IMG/VR virus record: IMGVR_UViG_3300045950_000333
Coordinates: 1 to 37,685 of that record
DNA: 37,685 nt
Origin: a virus
Reading direction: 5' to 3' (one strand)
The position numbers and the translations under genes were made by a program. The notes below the pieces were generated by a model that was not told the DNA's origin, did not search any database, and saw only the letters and a list, made by a program, of their open reading frames with translations. Below are positions 1 to 7,486 of this stretch, one piece after another. Position 1 is the stretch's first letter; the number at the start of each line of letters is the position of its first letter.

Positions 1-1254
1 ATGAAGGTGCATCTAACCGAACGCATGGTCAAAGCGGCGGAAGGCCGTCCCGGCAAGGATACGCTGATCTTCGACGACGAAATCGCCGGGTTGGCGCTCT
101 GCGTCTACGCATCCGGTAACCGGGCCTTCTGCCTTATCTATCGCATCGTAGGGCGGCAACGTCGCCTTACCATCGGAAGCTGGCCGGATTGGTCGGTAAC
201 GGCGGCGCGCGAAGAAGCAAGGGCTCTGAAGCGGCGCATCGATCAAGGCGACGATCCCCTCGGCGAACGCCAAGAAGCGCGCGCGGCCGCAACGATCCGC
301 GAATTGATCGGCCGCTATATCGAAGAGCATACGTCCAAGCTCGCGCCGCGATCAGCCACCGATCAAGTATCCATGTTGCACAAGCTCGTCGATCCGGAAT
401 GGGGCGCGCGCAAGGTGGCGGAAATCACCCCTTCCGATGTCGATCGTCTCTTGAAGAAGATCGCCGAAGGACGCGCGCGGCCGCACAAGGAAAAAACGAC
501 GCGGCAGCGGAAGAAACCGCTCTCGAAGCCGCGGCCAACGCCGATCCGCGCAAACCGCGTGGGCGAGGTGCTCCGAAAGATGTTCAACCTCGCGATCGGC
601 TGGAAGATGCGCGAAGACAATCCCGCCGCCAACTTCGCGCGGCGCGTCGAAAACGAGCGCGAGCGCTTCCTCACGCTCGAAGAAATCGAGCGCATCGCCA
701 ATATCATCGACGCCCACAAAAACCGACGCGCCGCCGGGATCGTGCGCATGCTTCTCCTAACGGGCGCGCGCTTGGGCGAAGTCCGTTGCGCACGATTCGA
801 GCAATTCGATCTCGATCACGCCATATGGACAAAGCCGGCCGCTACCACGAAGCAAAAGAAGACGCATCGCCTGCCGCTGTCTTCCGCAACGGTGGCGTTT
901 GTTCGGGCGCGCCGTGCCGAAGTTCCGAAGGGCTGCCCCTGGCTTTTCCCCGGCGACGCGCTCGACGAAAACGGCGATCCCAAGCCGGTTCAGGAAATTC
1001 GCAAGTTCTGGCACGATGTGCGGAAGCGTGCCGGCATGCCGGATTTGCGCATCCACGATCTGCGGCATACCTACGCCTCGCTGCTCGTGTCAGGCGGCAT
1101 GTCGTTGCCGATGATCGGCAAGCTCTTGGGCCATACGCAGGCGAAGACAACCCAGCGCTACGCGCATTTGATGGACGATCCGCTTCGGCAGGGGGTCGAA
1201 GCGGTCGCCGATATGCTGCGGCCAAAGCTTCGCTTGGTCGGGGATGCCGGCTAG
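1..1254 (+). CDS. int: Tyrosine recombinase (prophage integrase, Arm-DNA-binding/DUF4102 type)
   Basis: Site-specific recombinase that would integrate and excise the prophage at an att site. Residues 1-90 look like the DUF4102 arm-binding domain (LxLxVxASGxR-type core), followed by a core-binding SAM-like domain at about 98-215 and the catalytic domain at about 222-400. Catalytic residues visible are R257 (TGARLGE), H352 and R355 (HDLRHTYAS), H378 (LLGHTQ) and Y387 (TTQRYAHL). A very basic linker (about 158-183) splits the core-binding domain. The 417-residue length fits the family. The ATG is the first base of the window, so an upstream start cannot be excluded. It ends by overlapping the convergent minus-strand gene by 4 bases. 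Enzymes of this group often use tRNA 3' ends, but no tRNA lies in the window, so the attachment site probably lies left of base 1. Confidence 0.96.
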   Translation: MKVHLTERMVKAAEGRPGKDTLIFDDEIAGLALCVYASGNRAFCLIYRIVGRQRRLTIGSWPDWSVTAAREEARALKRRIDQGDDPLGERQEARAAATIRELIGRYIEEHTSKLAPRSATDQVSMLHKLVDPEWGARKVAEITPSDVDRLLKKIAEGRARPHKEKTTRQRKKPLSKPRPTPIRANRVGEVLRKMFNLAIGWKMREDNPAANFARRVENERERFLTLEEIERIANIIDAHKNRRAAGIVRMLLLTGARLGEVRCARFEQFDLDHAIWTKPAATTKQKKTHRLPLSSATVAFVRARRAEVPKGCPWLFPGDALDENGDPKPVQEIRKFWHDVRKRAGMPDLRIHDLRHTYASLLVSGGMSLPMIGKLLGHTQAKTTQRYAHLMDDPLRQGVEAVADMLRPKLRLVGDAG

Positions 1255-1445
1255 TTTGCGCCGGCGAGCCATCCCGCGATTGGCCGCCAAAGCGGCGCTA
1301 GGTTCAACGCCCATAGGCCGACGCAAAGCACCGCGATCAGGACCGTTGCGGCGACATCCCTGATGAAGCGGTGCCACGGATGCATGTTCGCGCGTCGCTC
1401 CCGATGGCGGATATTGGCTTCGCCGATTTGCTCCCAATAGCCCAT
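1251..1445 (-). CDS. Small single-pass membrane protein, unknown function
   Basis: A 64-residue protein with a charged, Arg-rich N-terminal part (residues 1-30) and one clear hydrophobic segment at about 31-52, then a short amphipathic tail. The ATG at 1445 was chosen over longer in-frame starts because a G-rich Shine-Dalgarno-like stretch (GGGGCGGGG) lies just upstream and the longer form adds unstructured Arg-rich sequence. It converges on the integrase with a 4-base overlap and lies downstream of the gene at 1507-2136 on the same strand. Function is not recognisable. A role as a lysogenic membrane protein (for example superinfection exclusion) would be a guess. Confidence 0.55.
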   Translation of the reverse strand: MGYWEQIGEANIRHRERRANMHPWHRFIRDVAATVLIAVLCVGLWALNLAPLWRPIAGWLAGAN

Positions 1446-1506
1446 TGCCCCGCCCCTTCGAAAGTACCCGAAGAACGCATAGTCAAAAGCAAATCCCGCC
1501 GGATAA

Positions 1507-2136
1507 TCAAGCCGGCGCGGCTTGAAGCGCATGCCAAACGGCCTGAACCTTCCGGCGGATTGTGCTTTCGTCCGGCGCGCCGTCAACGCCCGAGGCGCGG
1601 CTATCGAACCATTCCTGCATGTCGCGGATCAAATCGGCCTGGCGCTCCGGCAAACCGAATTCATGGATGCGCTTGCAAAGCGCGATATAGAATCCATCCC
1701 AATCATGCGCGGCCGGCCGCCCCGGCCCGCTGCGACGGGACGCGGCCTGCCTTTCCTGCATGGTGATCAATTCATGCGCCGCTTCGAAACGCATGATTTC
1801 CCTTCGCGATATGAGAACATCCCAAGGCGTGATCGGAACGCCATCGGAGGGATCGGTGATCCAAACCCAATCTTCGCCTTGCCTATCCGCGTCCCGGATG
1901 CGGCGGATCATAACGCTCGCCGGCCCCGATCCGTCGCGCCGAAACAAGGCATACACATCGGGGGCTGCAATTTCGACAAGCCCAGCAATGGTCCGCCCGG
2001 CTCCTTGAACCGGCGGCAATGTCGCCGACAACGCAATGCGGCCTTCGATGGCCCAACCAACAACATCGGCCGCCATGGTATCCCAACGGGCCGCGGCCTC
2101 ATGGACCGAGTAAAATGAGCGCGCTGGCAATGCCAT
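1507..2136 (-). CDS. Conserved-looking prophage protein, unknown function
   Basis: A 209-residue soluble protein. I do not recognise the family with certainty. The N-terminal 45 residues (SVHEAAARWDTMAADVVGWAIEGRIALSA) have the layout of an excisionase/AlpA-like helix-turn-helix that picks a DNA site, followed by a mixed alpha/beta region and a C-terminal part (about 165-205, STIRRKVQAVWHAL) that again looks like a DNA-binding helical segment. The start ATG at 2134-2136 is supported by GGGAG six bases upstream. It lies in the leftward lysogeny block, downstream of the XRE regulator, so a regulatory DNA-binding role is plausible but inferred only from shape and context. Confidence 0.75.
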   Translation of the reverse strand: MALPARSFYSVHEAAARWDTMAADVVGWAIEGRIALSATLPPVQGAGRTIAGLVEIAAPDVYALFRRDGSGPASVMIRRIRDADRQGEDWVWITDPSDGVPITPWDVLISRREIMRFEAAHELITMQERQAASRRSGPGRPAAHDWDGFYIALCKRIHEFGLPERQADLIRDMQEWFDSRASGVDGAPDESTIRRKVQAVWHALQAAPA

Positions 2137-2218
2137 TTCACTCTCCCGCGCAAATCAATTTCCAGCCTCTCTGCTCTGCATGCTCCGTTCTTCTCTCGCA
2201 ACTCAGAGACCTAGCGAT

Positions 2219-2500
2219 CTATCGATTTTTTTTCTTGTCGCGACGCCGCCAATGCTGCACGACCGCGCGAAGATCGGAACGCATATCGGGCGGTAGGCGG
2301 CCGGCATCGACGAACAAATCGTCAAGGCGGATCTCCAAGATGGCGGCGGCGCGTTCGATCAAGTCGTCGCGCGGCGGCTTCTCCTGATCGCGCTCGATGC
2401 GCGACCAATACGCTGGCGAAACCCCCAAGCGTTGCGCCAATTCCGTCAGGCCGATGCCATGCGCTTCGCGCTGGCGCCGGATATGTTCGCCGAAAGTCAA
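2219..2500 (-). CDS. XRE/Cro-CI family transcriptional regulator
   Basis: A 93-residue single-domain HTH_3 protein. The helix-turn-helix is at about residues 5-60 (HIRRQREAHGIGLTELAQR, then LGVSPAYWSRIERDQEKPP), with the usual LTELAQRLGVS-x-YWSRIE core. The tail (about 60-93) is basic. The start is inferred as TTG at 2498-2500: it overlaps the TGA of the upstream peptidase gene (TTGA junction), has GAAGGGAGG just upstream, and begins exactly where the domain begins; there is no ATG in a sensible place. It is co-transcribed with and translationally coupled to the ImmA-like peptidase. In such pairs the peptidase typically cleaves or removes the HTH repressor; that partnership here is inferred from adjacency. 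It probably binds the 3226-3503 control region. Confidence 0.9.
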   Translation of the reverse strand: MTFGEHIRRQREAHGIGLTELAQRLGVSPAYWSRIERDQEKPPRDDLIERAAAILEIRLDDLFVDAGRLPPDMRSDLRAVVQHWRRRDKKKNR

Positions 2501-3225
2501 GTGCCCCTCCCTTCGCCCCCGGCCACGAAGCCGTTGCGGGCAAGCCGAACCTCCATGAAGGCATAGGAAACGCCGAATCGTTCCGCCAACGCGCCGACGA
2601 TCGAATCCAATGCCGCGAAATCTGCATTCGCGATGCGCGGCATCGGCTGGCCGCCGCTTTCGCGCCAATGCAAAGGGATGCCATGCGCCGATGCCTCGCG
2701 CGGAAGCGCCTTCGCAAGCAAGGCGCGCGGCGCCAGAAATTCCCCCATGAACTCGTCCGCGCGCCATTCGGCCCAATCGAAAGGCGTATCGGATGGCGGT
2801 CGTTCGGCTTTGGAACGGAACGCGCAACGATGGCGCGCGCCGATCGCCGCCGGCATGTCGAAGATCGCATGCGCCAATTCGTGCGCGGCGGTCGATCGAA
2901 GCAGTTCCGGGCGGTCGCCCAGCACTTCGCCGTTCAAGCTGATCATGATCGTATCGGGCACGGCGGGATCGTGTTCGCAAACGCCCCAAGCGGGATTCCC
3001 TTCGGGATCGTGAACGGAATGCCCCCAGTCCCATTCGATCCGCAAAGGTAGGCCATTGATCCGAATTCGTTCGGTGCGGCGCGCCAGGCGATCGATTTCG
3101 AGGGGCTTCGGAGTGTGTCCGGCAAAAAGTCGGCGCCCGTTCGCCGCCAAGGCCCTGATCGCCTTGGCGGAAAGGCGCGCCGGTTCGCGCGATGCCCGGC
3201 ATGGATAGGTGATCTCGATCGCCAT
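2497..3225 (-). CDS. ImmA/IrrE-family metallo-endopeptidase (DUF955)
   Basis: A 242-residue zinc peptidase of the ImmA/IrrE family. The gluzincin signature HELAH lies at residues 115-119 within STAAHELAHAIFD, and the third zinc ligand is probably E153 in the WAEWRADEFMGEFLAP segment, which corresponds to the family's ExxAxxFAxxLL(M)P motif. In ICEBs1 and related elements such peptidases inactivate the XRE repressor after a damage or population signal. Here it is upstream of, and overlaps, the XRE gene, so the two are made together. The start ATG at 3223-3225 follows GCGGGGGCG. Its promoter must lie in 3226-3300, where the SOS box sits, so damage-dependent expression is a reasonable inference. 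Confidence 0.9.
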   Translation of the reverse strand: MAIEITYPCRASREPARLSAKAIRALAANGRRLFAGHTPKPLEIDRLARRTERIRINGLPLRIEWDWGHSVHDPEGNPAWGVCEHDPAVPDTIMISLNGEVLGDRPELLRSTAAHELAHAIFDMPAAIGARHRCAFRSKAERPPSDTPFDWAEWRADEFMGEFLAPRALLAKALPREASAHGIPLHWRESGGQPMPRIANADFAALDSIVGALAERFGVSYAFMEVRLARNGFVAGGEGRGT

Positions 3226-3248
3226 CGTCGCCCCCGCTTCGTTGAGTC

Positions 3249-3261
3249 ATCGGTTAACGAT
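3249..3261. promoter_or_regulatory. Short inverted repeat, possible repressor half-sites
   Basis: ATCG-GTTAA-CGAT is an inverted repeat with a five-base spacer, just upstream of the ImmA/XRE operon and beside the LexA-type box. Its size and place suit a small XRE operator, but there is only one clear copy. Confidence 0.3.
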
Positions 3262-3265
3262 ATTT

Positions 3266-3280
3266 GTTCCTTATATGTTC
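3266..3280. promoter_or_regulatory. Alphaproteobacterial LexA (SOS) box, GTTC-N7-GTTC
   Basis: The sequence GTTC CTTATAT GTTC is an exact match to the direct-repeat LexA operator described for Alphaproteobacteria (GTTC-N7-GTTC). It lies in the divergent region between the leftward ImmA/XRE operon and the rightward early genes, in an AT-rich patch (3254-3282) that probably contains promoter elements. The spacing is exact and the location is the one expected for host-LexA control of the lysogenic switch. Which of the two transcripts it controls is not clear from sequence. Confidence 0.7.
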
Positions 3281-3410
3281 TAGTCGTCGCGGAGTCGAGT
3301 CGATTCGCTGCCCAAGCCAATCTTGATGCCACCAAAGCGGCGCCCGCCGCATTTCGATGGCCTTAAGCCGCTATGAATACGGCGTTTTCCCGCCTTTGGA
3401 CGATCTTTCC

Positions 3411-3430
3411 GCCGGTTTACGCCGGTTTCC
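3411..3430. repeat. Tandem 10-base repeat, possible operator
   Basis: Two adjacent 10-base units, GCCGGTTTAC and GCCGGTTTCC, followed by GCC. The period is about one helical turn, which would put two protein contacts on one face of DNA. It sits about 75 bases upstream of the AlpA-like gene, so it may bind that protein or the XRE regulator. Evidence is pattern and position only. Confidence 0.35.
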
Positions 3431-3503
3431 GCCTAAGCCGCAACGACGCCCCCTCGCTAGCATCCGACCGCATCGAACCGCATCCGTTGCATGGAGGGTT
3501 TGC

Positions 3504-3767
3504 ATGAATGGTCAACCGATGGGGGCATCTTCCCAAGAGCAGGCCATGGCGGCGGAAGCCGACATGGCGGTGCTTGATGGATGGATGACGCGCCCCGAAA
3601 TGGCGGAGCAGATCGGCATATCCGTCGATACGCTCGCGCGTTGGGAAACCCGGCGCATCGGGCCGCCCTGCGTCCGCATCGGCCGCAAGGTCTACTACCG
3701 CGTCGAGGCCTTCCGCGAATGGCTTCGGGATCAAGAGGCGCGGAAGGCGCGCGGGGGGCGGCGATGA
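3504..3767 (+). CDS. AlpA/excisionase-like helix-turn-helix DNA-binding protein
   Basis: An 87-residue protein with an HTH_17/AlpA-type domain at about residues 26-75: WMTRPEMAEQIGISVDTLARW supplies the helix-turn-helix and RRIGPPCVRIGRKVYYRVEAF the winged strand typical of MerR-like excisionases. The start at 3504 is set by GGAGGG six bases upstream. It is the first gene of the rightward early operon and overlaps the next gene by ATGA. Likely roles are recombination directionality factor for the integrase or early regulator; both are inferred from family and position. Confidence 0.85.
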   Translation: MNGQPMGASSQEQAMAAEADMAVLDGWMTRPEMAEQIGISVDTLARWETRRIGPPCVRIGRKVYYRVEAFREWLRDQEARKARGGRR

Positions 3768-4561
3768 AGGGGGCGAACGCCAGCACAGGCGCCTTGCTGC
3801 GCAGCTTCCTCGAACGGGTCGAACGCCTCGAAGAAGAGCGCAAGCAACTCGCCGACGACATCCGCGACGTGAAATCGGAGGCGCGGGCCGCCGGTTTCGA
3901 TCTCAAGGTCTTCAATCAAATGCTGCGCGAAAGGCGGATGGATCGCCTCGAACGCATCGAATTCGAAGCCTTGTGCCAAGTCTACCGCGCGGCTTTGGGG
4001 ATGCTCGATGGCACTCCCCTTGGCGATGCCGCGCGCAAGCGCCTTATGGGCCAACCGGAAAGCGCGGCGCCGCCGGCCGAAGACGCCCGCCAGGCGATCC
4101 CGAACCCGGAACCCGCCATCGATCTTGAGGGCGCTCGCGAGGCCGGACGGCTCGCCGCGCGCGAAGGTAAGCGGATCATCGACAACCCCTACATCGCGGG
4201 CGATCCGCGTCGCGCCGCCTGGGATGAAGGCTGGTGCGCCGAAACCGGCACCGACGGGATGGAAATCCCCGAAGCCTGGCGGCGCAAATCGAAGAAGCAA
4301 CCGCCGGCATCGGCGGGCGACGCGCCGGACGAAGAACACGCGCCGGCCAATGCCGAAACGTCCGAACCCGATGACGAGGGGCCGATGCCAACGGCGCCGA
4401 CCGGGAAGACATACGCCAAGAAGTTCAACGCCGAACGCGCGGCGAAGGCGGCTGGCTACGGGCTCGATGCAATCGAAATCGTCAATGCGCCGAACGGCTA
4501 CGCATGGCGGCCGAAGGCGAAGGGCTCCAAGCCCGATGGGGACGGGGAGGATCAACCATGA
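3764..4561 (+). CDS. GapR-like (DUF2312) protein fused to an Rmf-like domain and a C-terminal repeat domain
   Basis: A 265-residue multidomain protein. Residues 9-80 match the DUF2312/GapR coiled-coil nucleoid protein (LLRSFLERVERLEEERKQL and GFDLKVFNQMLRERRMD). Residues 124-173 resemble ribosome-modulation-factor (Rmf) domains (GRLAAREGKRIIDNPY then DPRRAAWDEGW). After an acidic Ala/Pro linker, residues 215-254 (KTYAKKFNAERAAKAAGY to AWRPKAKG) form a separate domain that recurs in the minus-strand gene at 14898-15584. GapR binds overtwisted DNA and helps chromosome replication in Caulobacter; a similar role on phage DNA is inferred. The start at 3764 overlaps the preceding stop (ATGA). The three-part architecture is unusual. 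Confidence 0.85.
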   Translation: MKGANASTGALLRSFLERVERLEEERKQLADDIRDVKSEARAAGFDLKVFNQMLRERRMDRLERIEFEALCQVYRAALGMLDGTPLGDAARKRLMGQPESAAPPAEDARQAIPNPEPAIDLEGAREAGRLAAREGKRIIDNPYIAGDPRRAAWDEGWCAETGTDGMEIPEAWRRKSKKQPPASAGDAPDEEHAPANAETSEPDDEGPMPTAPTGKTYAKKFNAERAAKAAGYGLDAIEIVNAPNGYAWRPKAKGSKPDGDGEDQP

Positions 4562-4842
4562 AGCTTGCCGACATAGCGCACATCGAACGATTGGGCCGCG
4601 ATCGCCGCGATATCGACGAGGCAATTGAGAATGTCCGAACGAAAGCGTCATTCGGGCGCCAACGCGAATTTTGGCTCCACATTCGCTTCGAATATGCCGA
4701 TGGCGCCATGCAAGAGGCCCTTCGGCAGGCGGCCGTCGCCGAGCTCATGCGCCGCCGCAACGCGATCGACGAAAAGCTGATCGCGATGGGAATCCAAATC
4801 GATGACGAAGCCGCCGATTGGGCGGAGGGGGAATGCGCATGA
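4558..4842 (+). CDS. Hypothetical early protein
   Basis: A 94-residue, mostly helical charged protein (MKLADIAHIERLGRDRRDI at the start, acidic end EAADWAEGECA). No domain is recognised. It starts in an ATGA overlap with the GapR-like gene and itself overlaps the AAA ATPase start, so it is clearly part of the operon. Heptad-like spacing of Ile/Leu/Ala suggests a coiled coil, perhaps an adaptor for the GapR-like protein or the ATPase; this is inference from position. Confidence 0.75.
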   Translation: MKLADIAHIERLGRDRRDIDEAIENVRTKASFGRQREFWLHIRFEYADGAMQEALRQAAVAELMRRRNAIDEKLIAMGIQIDDEAADWAEGECA

Positions 4843-5789
4843 ACCGTGATCGCTCGAACCCCTTTCAGGATCGCGGCGAAATCGTGCGTTCCGGGCGCCG
4901 CGATCTTTCCCCGGCTTTGGGCAAACTCGAAAGGTTCGCCGATATCCTGTTGCCGCGCGACGCGGAAGAACCAATCCTGGCGCCCGGCCCGCGCGCGGCG
5001 CTATTCGAATGGCTTACCGAAATCCGTTGCAAGAACGACCTCGCGGCGGTTGGGATCAAGCCGCGCCGCACCGTTCTTCTGTATGGGCCGCCCGGCTGCG
5101 GCAAGACAACCTTCGCGCATCATTTCGCGGCGCGCCTTGGCCTCCCCTTGGCCTGCGTCCGATCGGAAAGCCTCGTCGAATCGTTTCTTGGCAAGACCGG
5201 CCAGAACATCGGCGCGCTTTTCGATTGTATGAAGGAAACCGAGGGACAAGCGGTCATCTTCTTCGATGAAGTCGATGCTCTTGGCGGCCGGCGCATGAAC
5301 GATCAAGGCGCGTCGGTGGAACGCGCGAATTCGTTGAACGTGCTTCTCCGTCGCATCGAAACCTTCGATGGCATCGCGCTTGCCGCGACGAACCGGCAAG
5401 ACTTCCTCGACTCGGCGCTATGGCGCCGGTTCGACATGCAAGTTTCGATCGATCTTCCGGGCGCGGATGAACGCTTCGCGATCTTGCGCCGCTATATCGC
5501 GCCCTTCGATCCGCCGGACGAAGACATCGACATCTTGGTCGATCTTACGGTCGGCGCATCGCCCGCATTGCTGCGGGCGTTGATGGAGGGGTTGAAGCGG
5601 ATCGTCATCGTCGGCCCGAAAGTTGGCCGGCCGATCGGCGATCCCATCGATGCATTCGGGCCGGTTGTCGCCGCCGTGGCGCCGCCCCCCGAATACGATC
5701 CGCCTCCCCCGCTTTGGAAGAACGCCAACGCGCTCGAAGAGCTCGCGGCCTGGCAATGGCCCATGGGGCGGAAAAAGGGGGATGGCTGA
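4839..5789 (+). CDS. AAA-family ATPase (FtsH/Cdc48-like core)
   Basis: A 316-residue single-ring AAA ATPase. Walker A GPPGCGKT lies at residues 83-90, Walker B VIFFDEVD at 139-146, sensor 1 AATNR at 182-186 and an arginine-finger candidate in LWRRFD at 194-199. The pore-loop region is SFLGKTGQN (115-123). No transmembrane segment, protease or N-terminal substrate domain is present, only about 75 N-terminal residues and a Pro-rich tail, so it would remodel a protein given to it by a partner. The ATG at 4839 was chosen because it forms the ATGA overlap used throughout this operon; ATG 4833 is an alternative close to GGAGG. Prophage AAA ATPases of this type are common but their substrates are unknown. 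Confidence 0.88.
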   Translation: MNRDRSNPFQDRGEIVRSGRRDLSPALGKLERFADILLPRDAEEPILAPGPRAALFEWLTEIRCKNDLAAVGIKPRRTVLLYGPPGCGKTTFAHHFAARLGLPLACVRSESLVESFLGKTGQNIGALFDCMKETEGQAVIFFDEVDALGGRRMNDQGASVERANSLNVLLRRIETFDGIALAATNRQDFLDSALWRRFDMQVSIDLPGADERFAILRRYIAPFDPPDEDIDILVDLTVGASPALLRALMEGLKRIVIVGPKVGRPIGDPIDAFGPVVAAVAPPPEYDPPPPLWKNANALEELAAWQWPMGRKKGDG

Positions 5790-6049
5790 TGTCGAAGTGC
5801 AATTGTCCGGAATGCTCTCTGAGCGATGGCGCGGCCGATATCGCCATCCAGATCGTCTGCGAAGCATTGCGTGTCGGCGGCGATTTGCGAACCGCGATGA
5901 TCTTGACCGAACGAATCGCGGCCTTGGTCTTCACGTCGGCCGTGAAACCGGAATGGGATGGATCGGCGTTCGGAAGCTTTAGCGGGAACATCCGGACGCT
6001 CATTTCCGAAATGCGCCTGGCGAAGGCGAAAGCGGAAGGGCGCGCGTAA
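5789..6049 (+). CDS. Hypothetical early protein with CxCxxC motif
   Basis: An 86-residue protein that begins MSKCNCPECSLSDGAAD. The CxCxxC near the N-terminus could bind one metal ion or cluster, but only three cysteines are present, so dimerisation or another ligand would be needed. The rest is helical. It starts by a TGATG overlap with the ATPase gene and ends in a TAATG overlap with the next gene, which makes it a firm operon member. The family is not recognised. Confidence 0.72.
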   Translation: MSKCNCPECSLSDGAADIAIQIVCEALRVGGDLRTAMILTERIAALVFTSAVKPEWDGSAFGSFSGNIRTLISEMRLAKAKAEGRA

Positions 6050-7155
6050 TGGCCAATCGCTCATCCATCGAATGGACCGATGCGACTTGGAATCCGATTA
6101 CCGGGTGCTCGGTCGTTTCGCCCGGATGCACGCACTGCTACGCAATGCGATTGGCCGGAACGAGGCTAGCGCAACATACATCGCGCGCCGGCCTAACGAT
6201 CCAAACGAAGACTGGTCTCGTTTGGAACGGCAACGTCCGCCTCAACAAGGAATGGCTCTATCAACCGCTGAGCTGGCGGCGGCCGCGCATGATCTTCGTC
6301 TGTGCGCATGGCGATCTATTTCACGAGAACGTTCCTGACGGATGGATCATGGCGGTGCTGCGGATCATGGCAATGACGCCGTGGCACACCTATCAAGTGC
6401 TGACGAAGCGCACTGATAGGATGCGCGATTTTTTCGCCAAGTGGGCCGATCTTTCCGGCGAAGACCTGGCCGACTTCAAGGACGCGCGCGGCCCCGAAGA
6501 AGTACGGGGCGCTCATCCGAGCGGGCGCGGCCAGCTTTTTGCCGCATGGCTCGAAACATTGTTGGAAATAAGCGGCGGAAAGGTTCCAGATGGTGCCGCT
6601 TGGCCGACCTTCGATTGGATGAATGGCGAGGCGTGGTGGCCGAACGTCTTCCACAATATTTGGGTTGGGGTATCGGTTGAGGATCAACGCCGCGCCGACG
6701 AACGTCGCGACAATCTGGGCGCGCTCGCCGATATGGGATGGACCACGTTCGTCTCGTACGAACCGGCGCTTGGGCCGGTCGATTGGAATGGCTGGGAGTT
6801 CCTCCGCTGGTTGATTTCGGGCGGCGAAAGCGGACGCGATGCCCGACCGAGCCATCCCGATTGGCATCGCGCCGCGCGTGATTTCTGCGCGCGGAACGGC
6901 ATCCCTTATTTCTTCAAACAATGGGGGAGTCATCGCGTCGTCTACGACCGGGACGCTGACGATCCGCATTGGCGCCGTTGCAGCGACATTGAGCGCAAAA
7001 ACCCGTCCGGTCGCTGGCTTAATCTCGAAGGCGGTCACGGTTTCCATGGCGAGCGCGTCGTCTACGTCGTCCCTTCGAACAAAAAGGCCGCCGGCCGCTT
7101 GATTGATGGCCGCGAACACAACGATGTTCCGCGCCCTTGGAACGCGGGGGCATGA
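6049..7155 (+). CDS. Phage Gp37/Gp68 family protein (DUF5131)
   Basis: A 368-residue protein of the Gp37/Gp68 (DUF5131) family, recognised from the N-terminal block SIEWTDATWNPITGCSVVS, then GCTHCYAMRLA, and the later WVGVSVEDQ, SYEPALGPVDW and ISGGESG segments. Cysteines C20, C27 and C30 make a three-cysteine cluster that resembles, but does not match exactly (CxxxCxxC), the radical SAM iron-sulfur motif; the fold is thought to be radical-SAM-like. The biochemical role of the family is not established to my knowledge. It lies in the nucleic-acid metabolism block. GC content is a little lower than its neighbours. Confidence 0.9.
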   Translation: MANRSSIEWTDATWNPITGCSVVSPGCTHCYAMRLAGTRLAQHTSRAGLTIQTKTGLVWNGNVRLNKEWLYQPLSWRRPRMIFVCAHGDLFHENVPDGWIMAVLRIMAMTPWHTYQVLTKRTDRMRDFFAKWADLSGEDLADFKDARGPEEVRGAHPSGRGQLFAAWLETLLEISGGKVPDGAAWPTFDWMNGEAWWPNVFHNIWVGVSVEDQRRADERRDNLGALADMGWTTFVSYEPALGPVDWNGWEFLRWLISGGESGRDARPSHPDWHRAARDFCARNGIPYFFKQWGSHRVVYDRDADDPHWRRCSDIERKNPSGRWLNLEGGHGFHGERVVYVVPSNKKAAGRLIDGREHNDVPRPWNAGA

Positions 7156-7156
7156 A

Positions 7157-7486
7157 ATGCGCGAACGCCTTCCGCAACGCCGGCCGGCCGAGGTGGTCGA
7201 ATTCATCCATAACGGCCATCTCTACCGCGCTACGCTCGGGTTCTATGTGGCCGAGGATGGGCTTACGCCGGAGCGCCTCGGTGAAGTGTTCATGACCGCC
7301 GGCAAGTCCGGCGGTCATCTCGATATCGCCATGCACGACGCCGCGATCGCGGTTTCGTTGGCCCTTCAACATGGCGCGCCGCCGGAAACGTTGCGCCATG
7401 CCTTCCTTCGCGATGCCAAGGGGCGCCCGGAAGGGGCGCTCGGCGCGCTTTTCGATCTCATCGTTGGAGGCACCGATGCTGTGTGA
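7157..7486 (+). CDS. TSCPD-domain protein (resembles C-terminal region of ribonucleotide reductase)
   Basis: A 109-residue protein resembling the TSCPD domain found near the C-terminus of class II ribonucleotide reductases: RLGEVFMTAGKSGGHLDIAM, then SLALQHGAPPETLRHAFLRD and GALGALFDLIVGG. No catalytic reductase domain is in the window, so it is a stand-alone domain. Similar short TSCPD proteins occur in prophages. It may bind nucleotides or a host reductase; both are inferences. ATG 7157 follows GGGGG and begins one base past the preceding stop; upstream in-frame ATGs would overlap the DUF5131 gene and lack the domain. Confidence 0.7.
   Translation: MRERLPQRRPAEVVEFIHNGHLYRATLGFYVAEDGLTPERLGEVFMTAGKSGGHLDIAMHDAAIAVSLALQHGAPPETLRHAFLRDAKGRPEGALGALFDLIVGGTDAV

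Larger units (their letters stand above)
3226..3503. promoter_or_regulatory. Divergent control region between lysogeny and early operons
   Basis: A 278-base stretch without a convincing gene between ImmA (leftward) and the AlpA-like gene (rightward). It holds the AT-rich LexA-box patch at 3254-3282, the inverted repeat at 3249-3261 and a tandem repeat at 3411-3430. The frame of the AlpA-like gene is open back to 3357, but that stretch is Arg/Pro-rich, lacks family-like sequence and has no ribosome site, so I treat it as non-coding. No consensus sigma-70 promoter stands out. Confidence 0.6.

Noticed and set aside
2497-3225. ImmA-XRE pair as a toxin-antitoxin (Xre-MbcT or HipA type)
   Set aside because: The HELAH motif and the location in the lysogeny block fit a repressor-cleaving peptidase pair; no toxin fold is seen.
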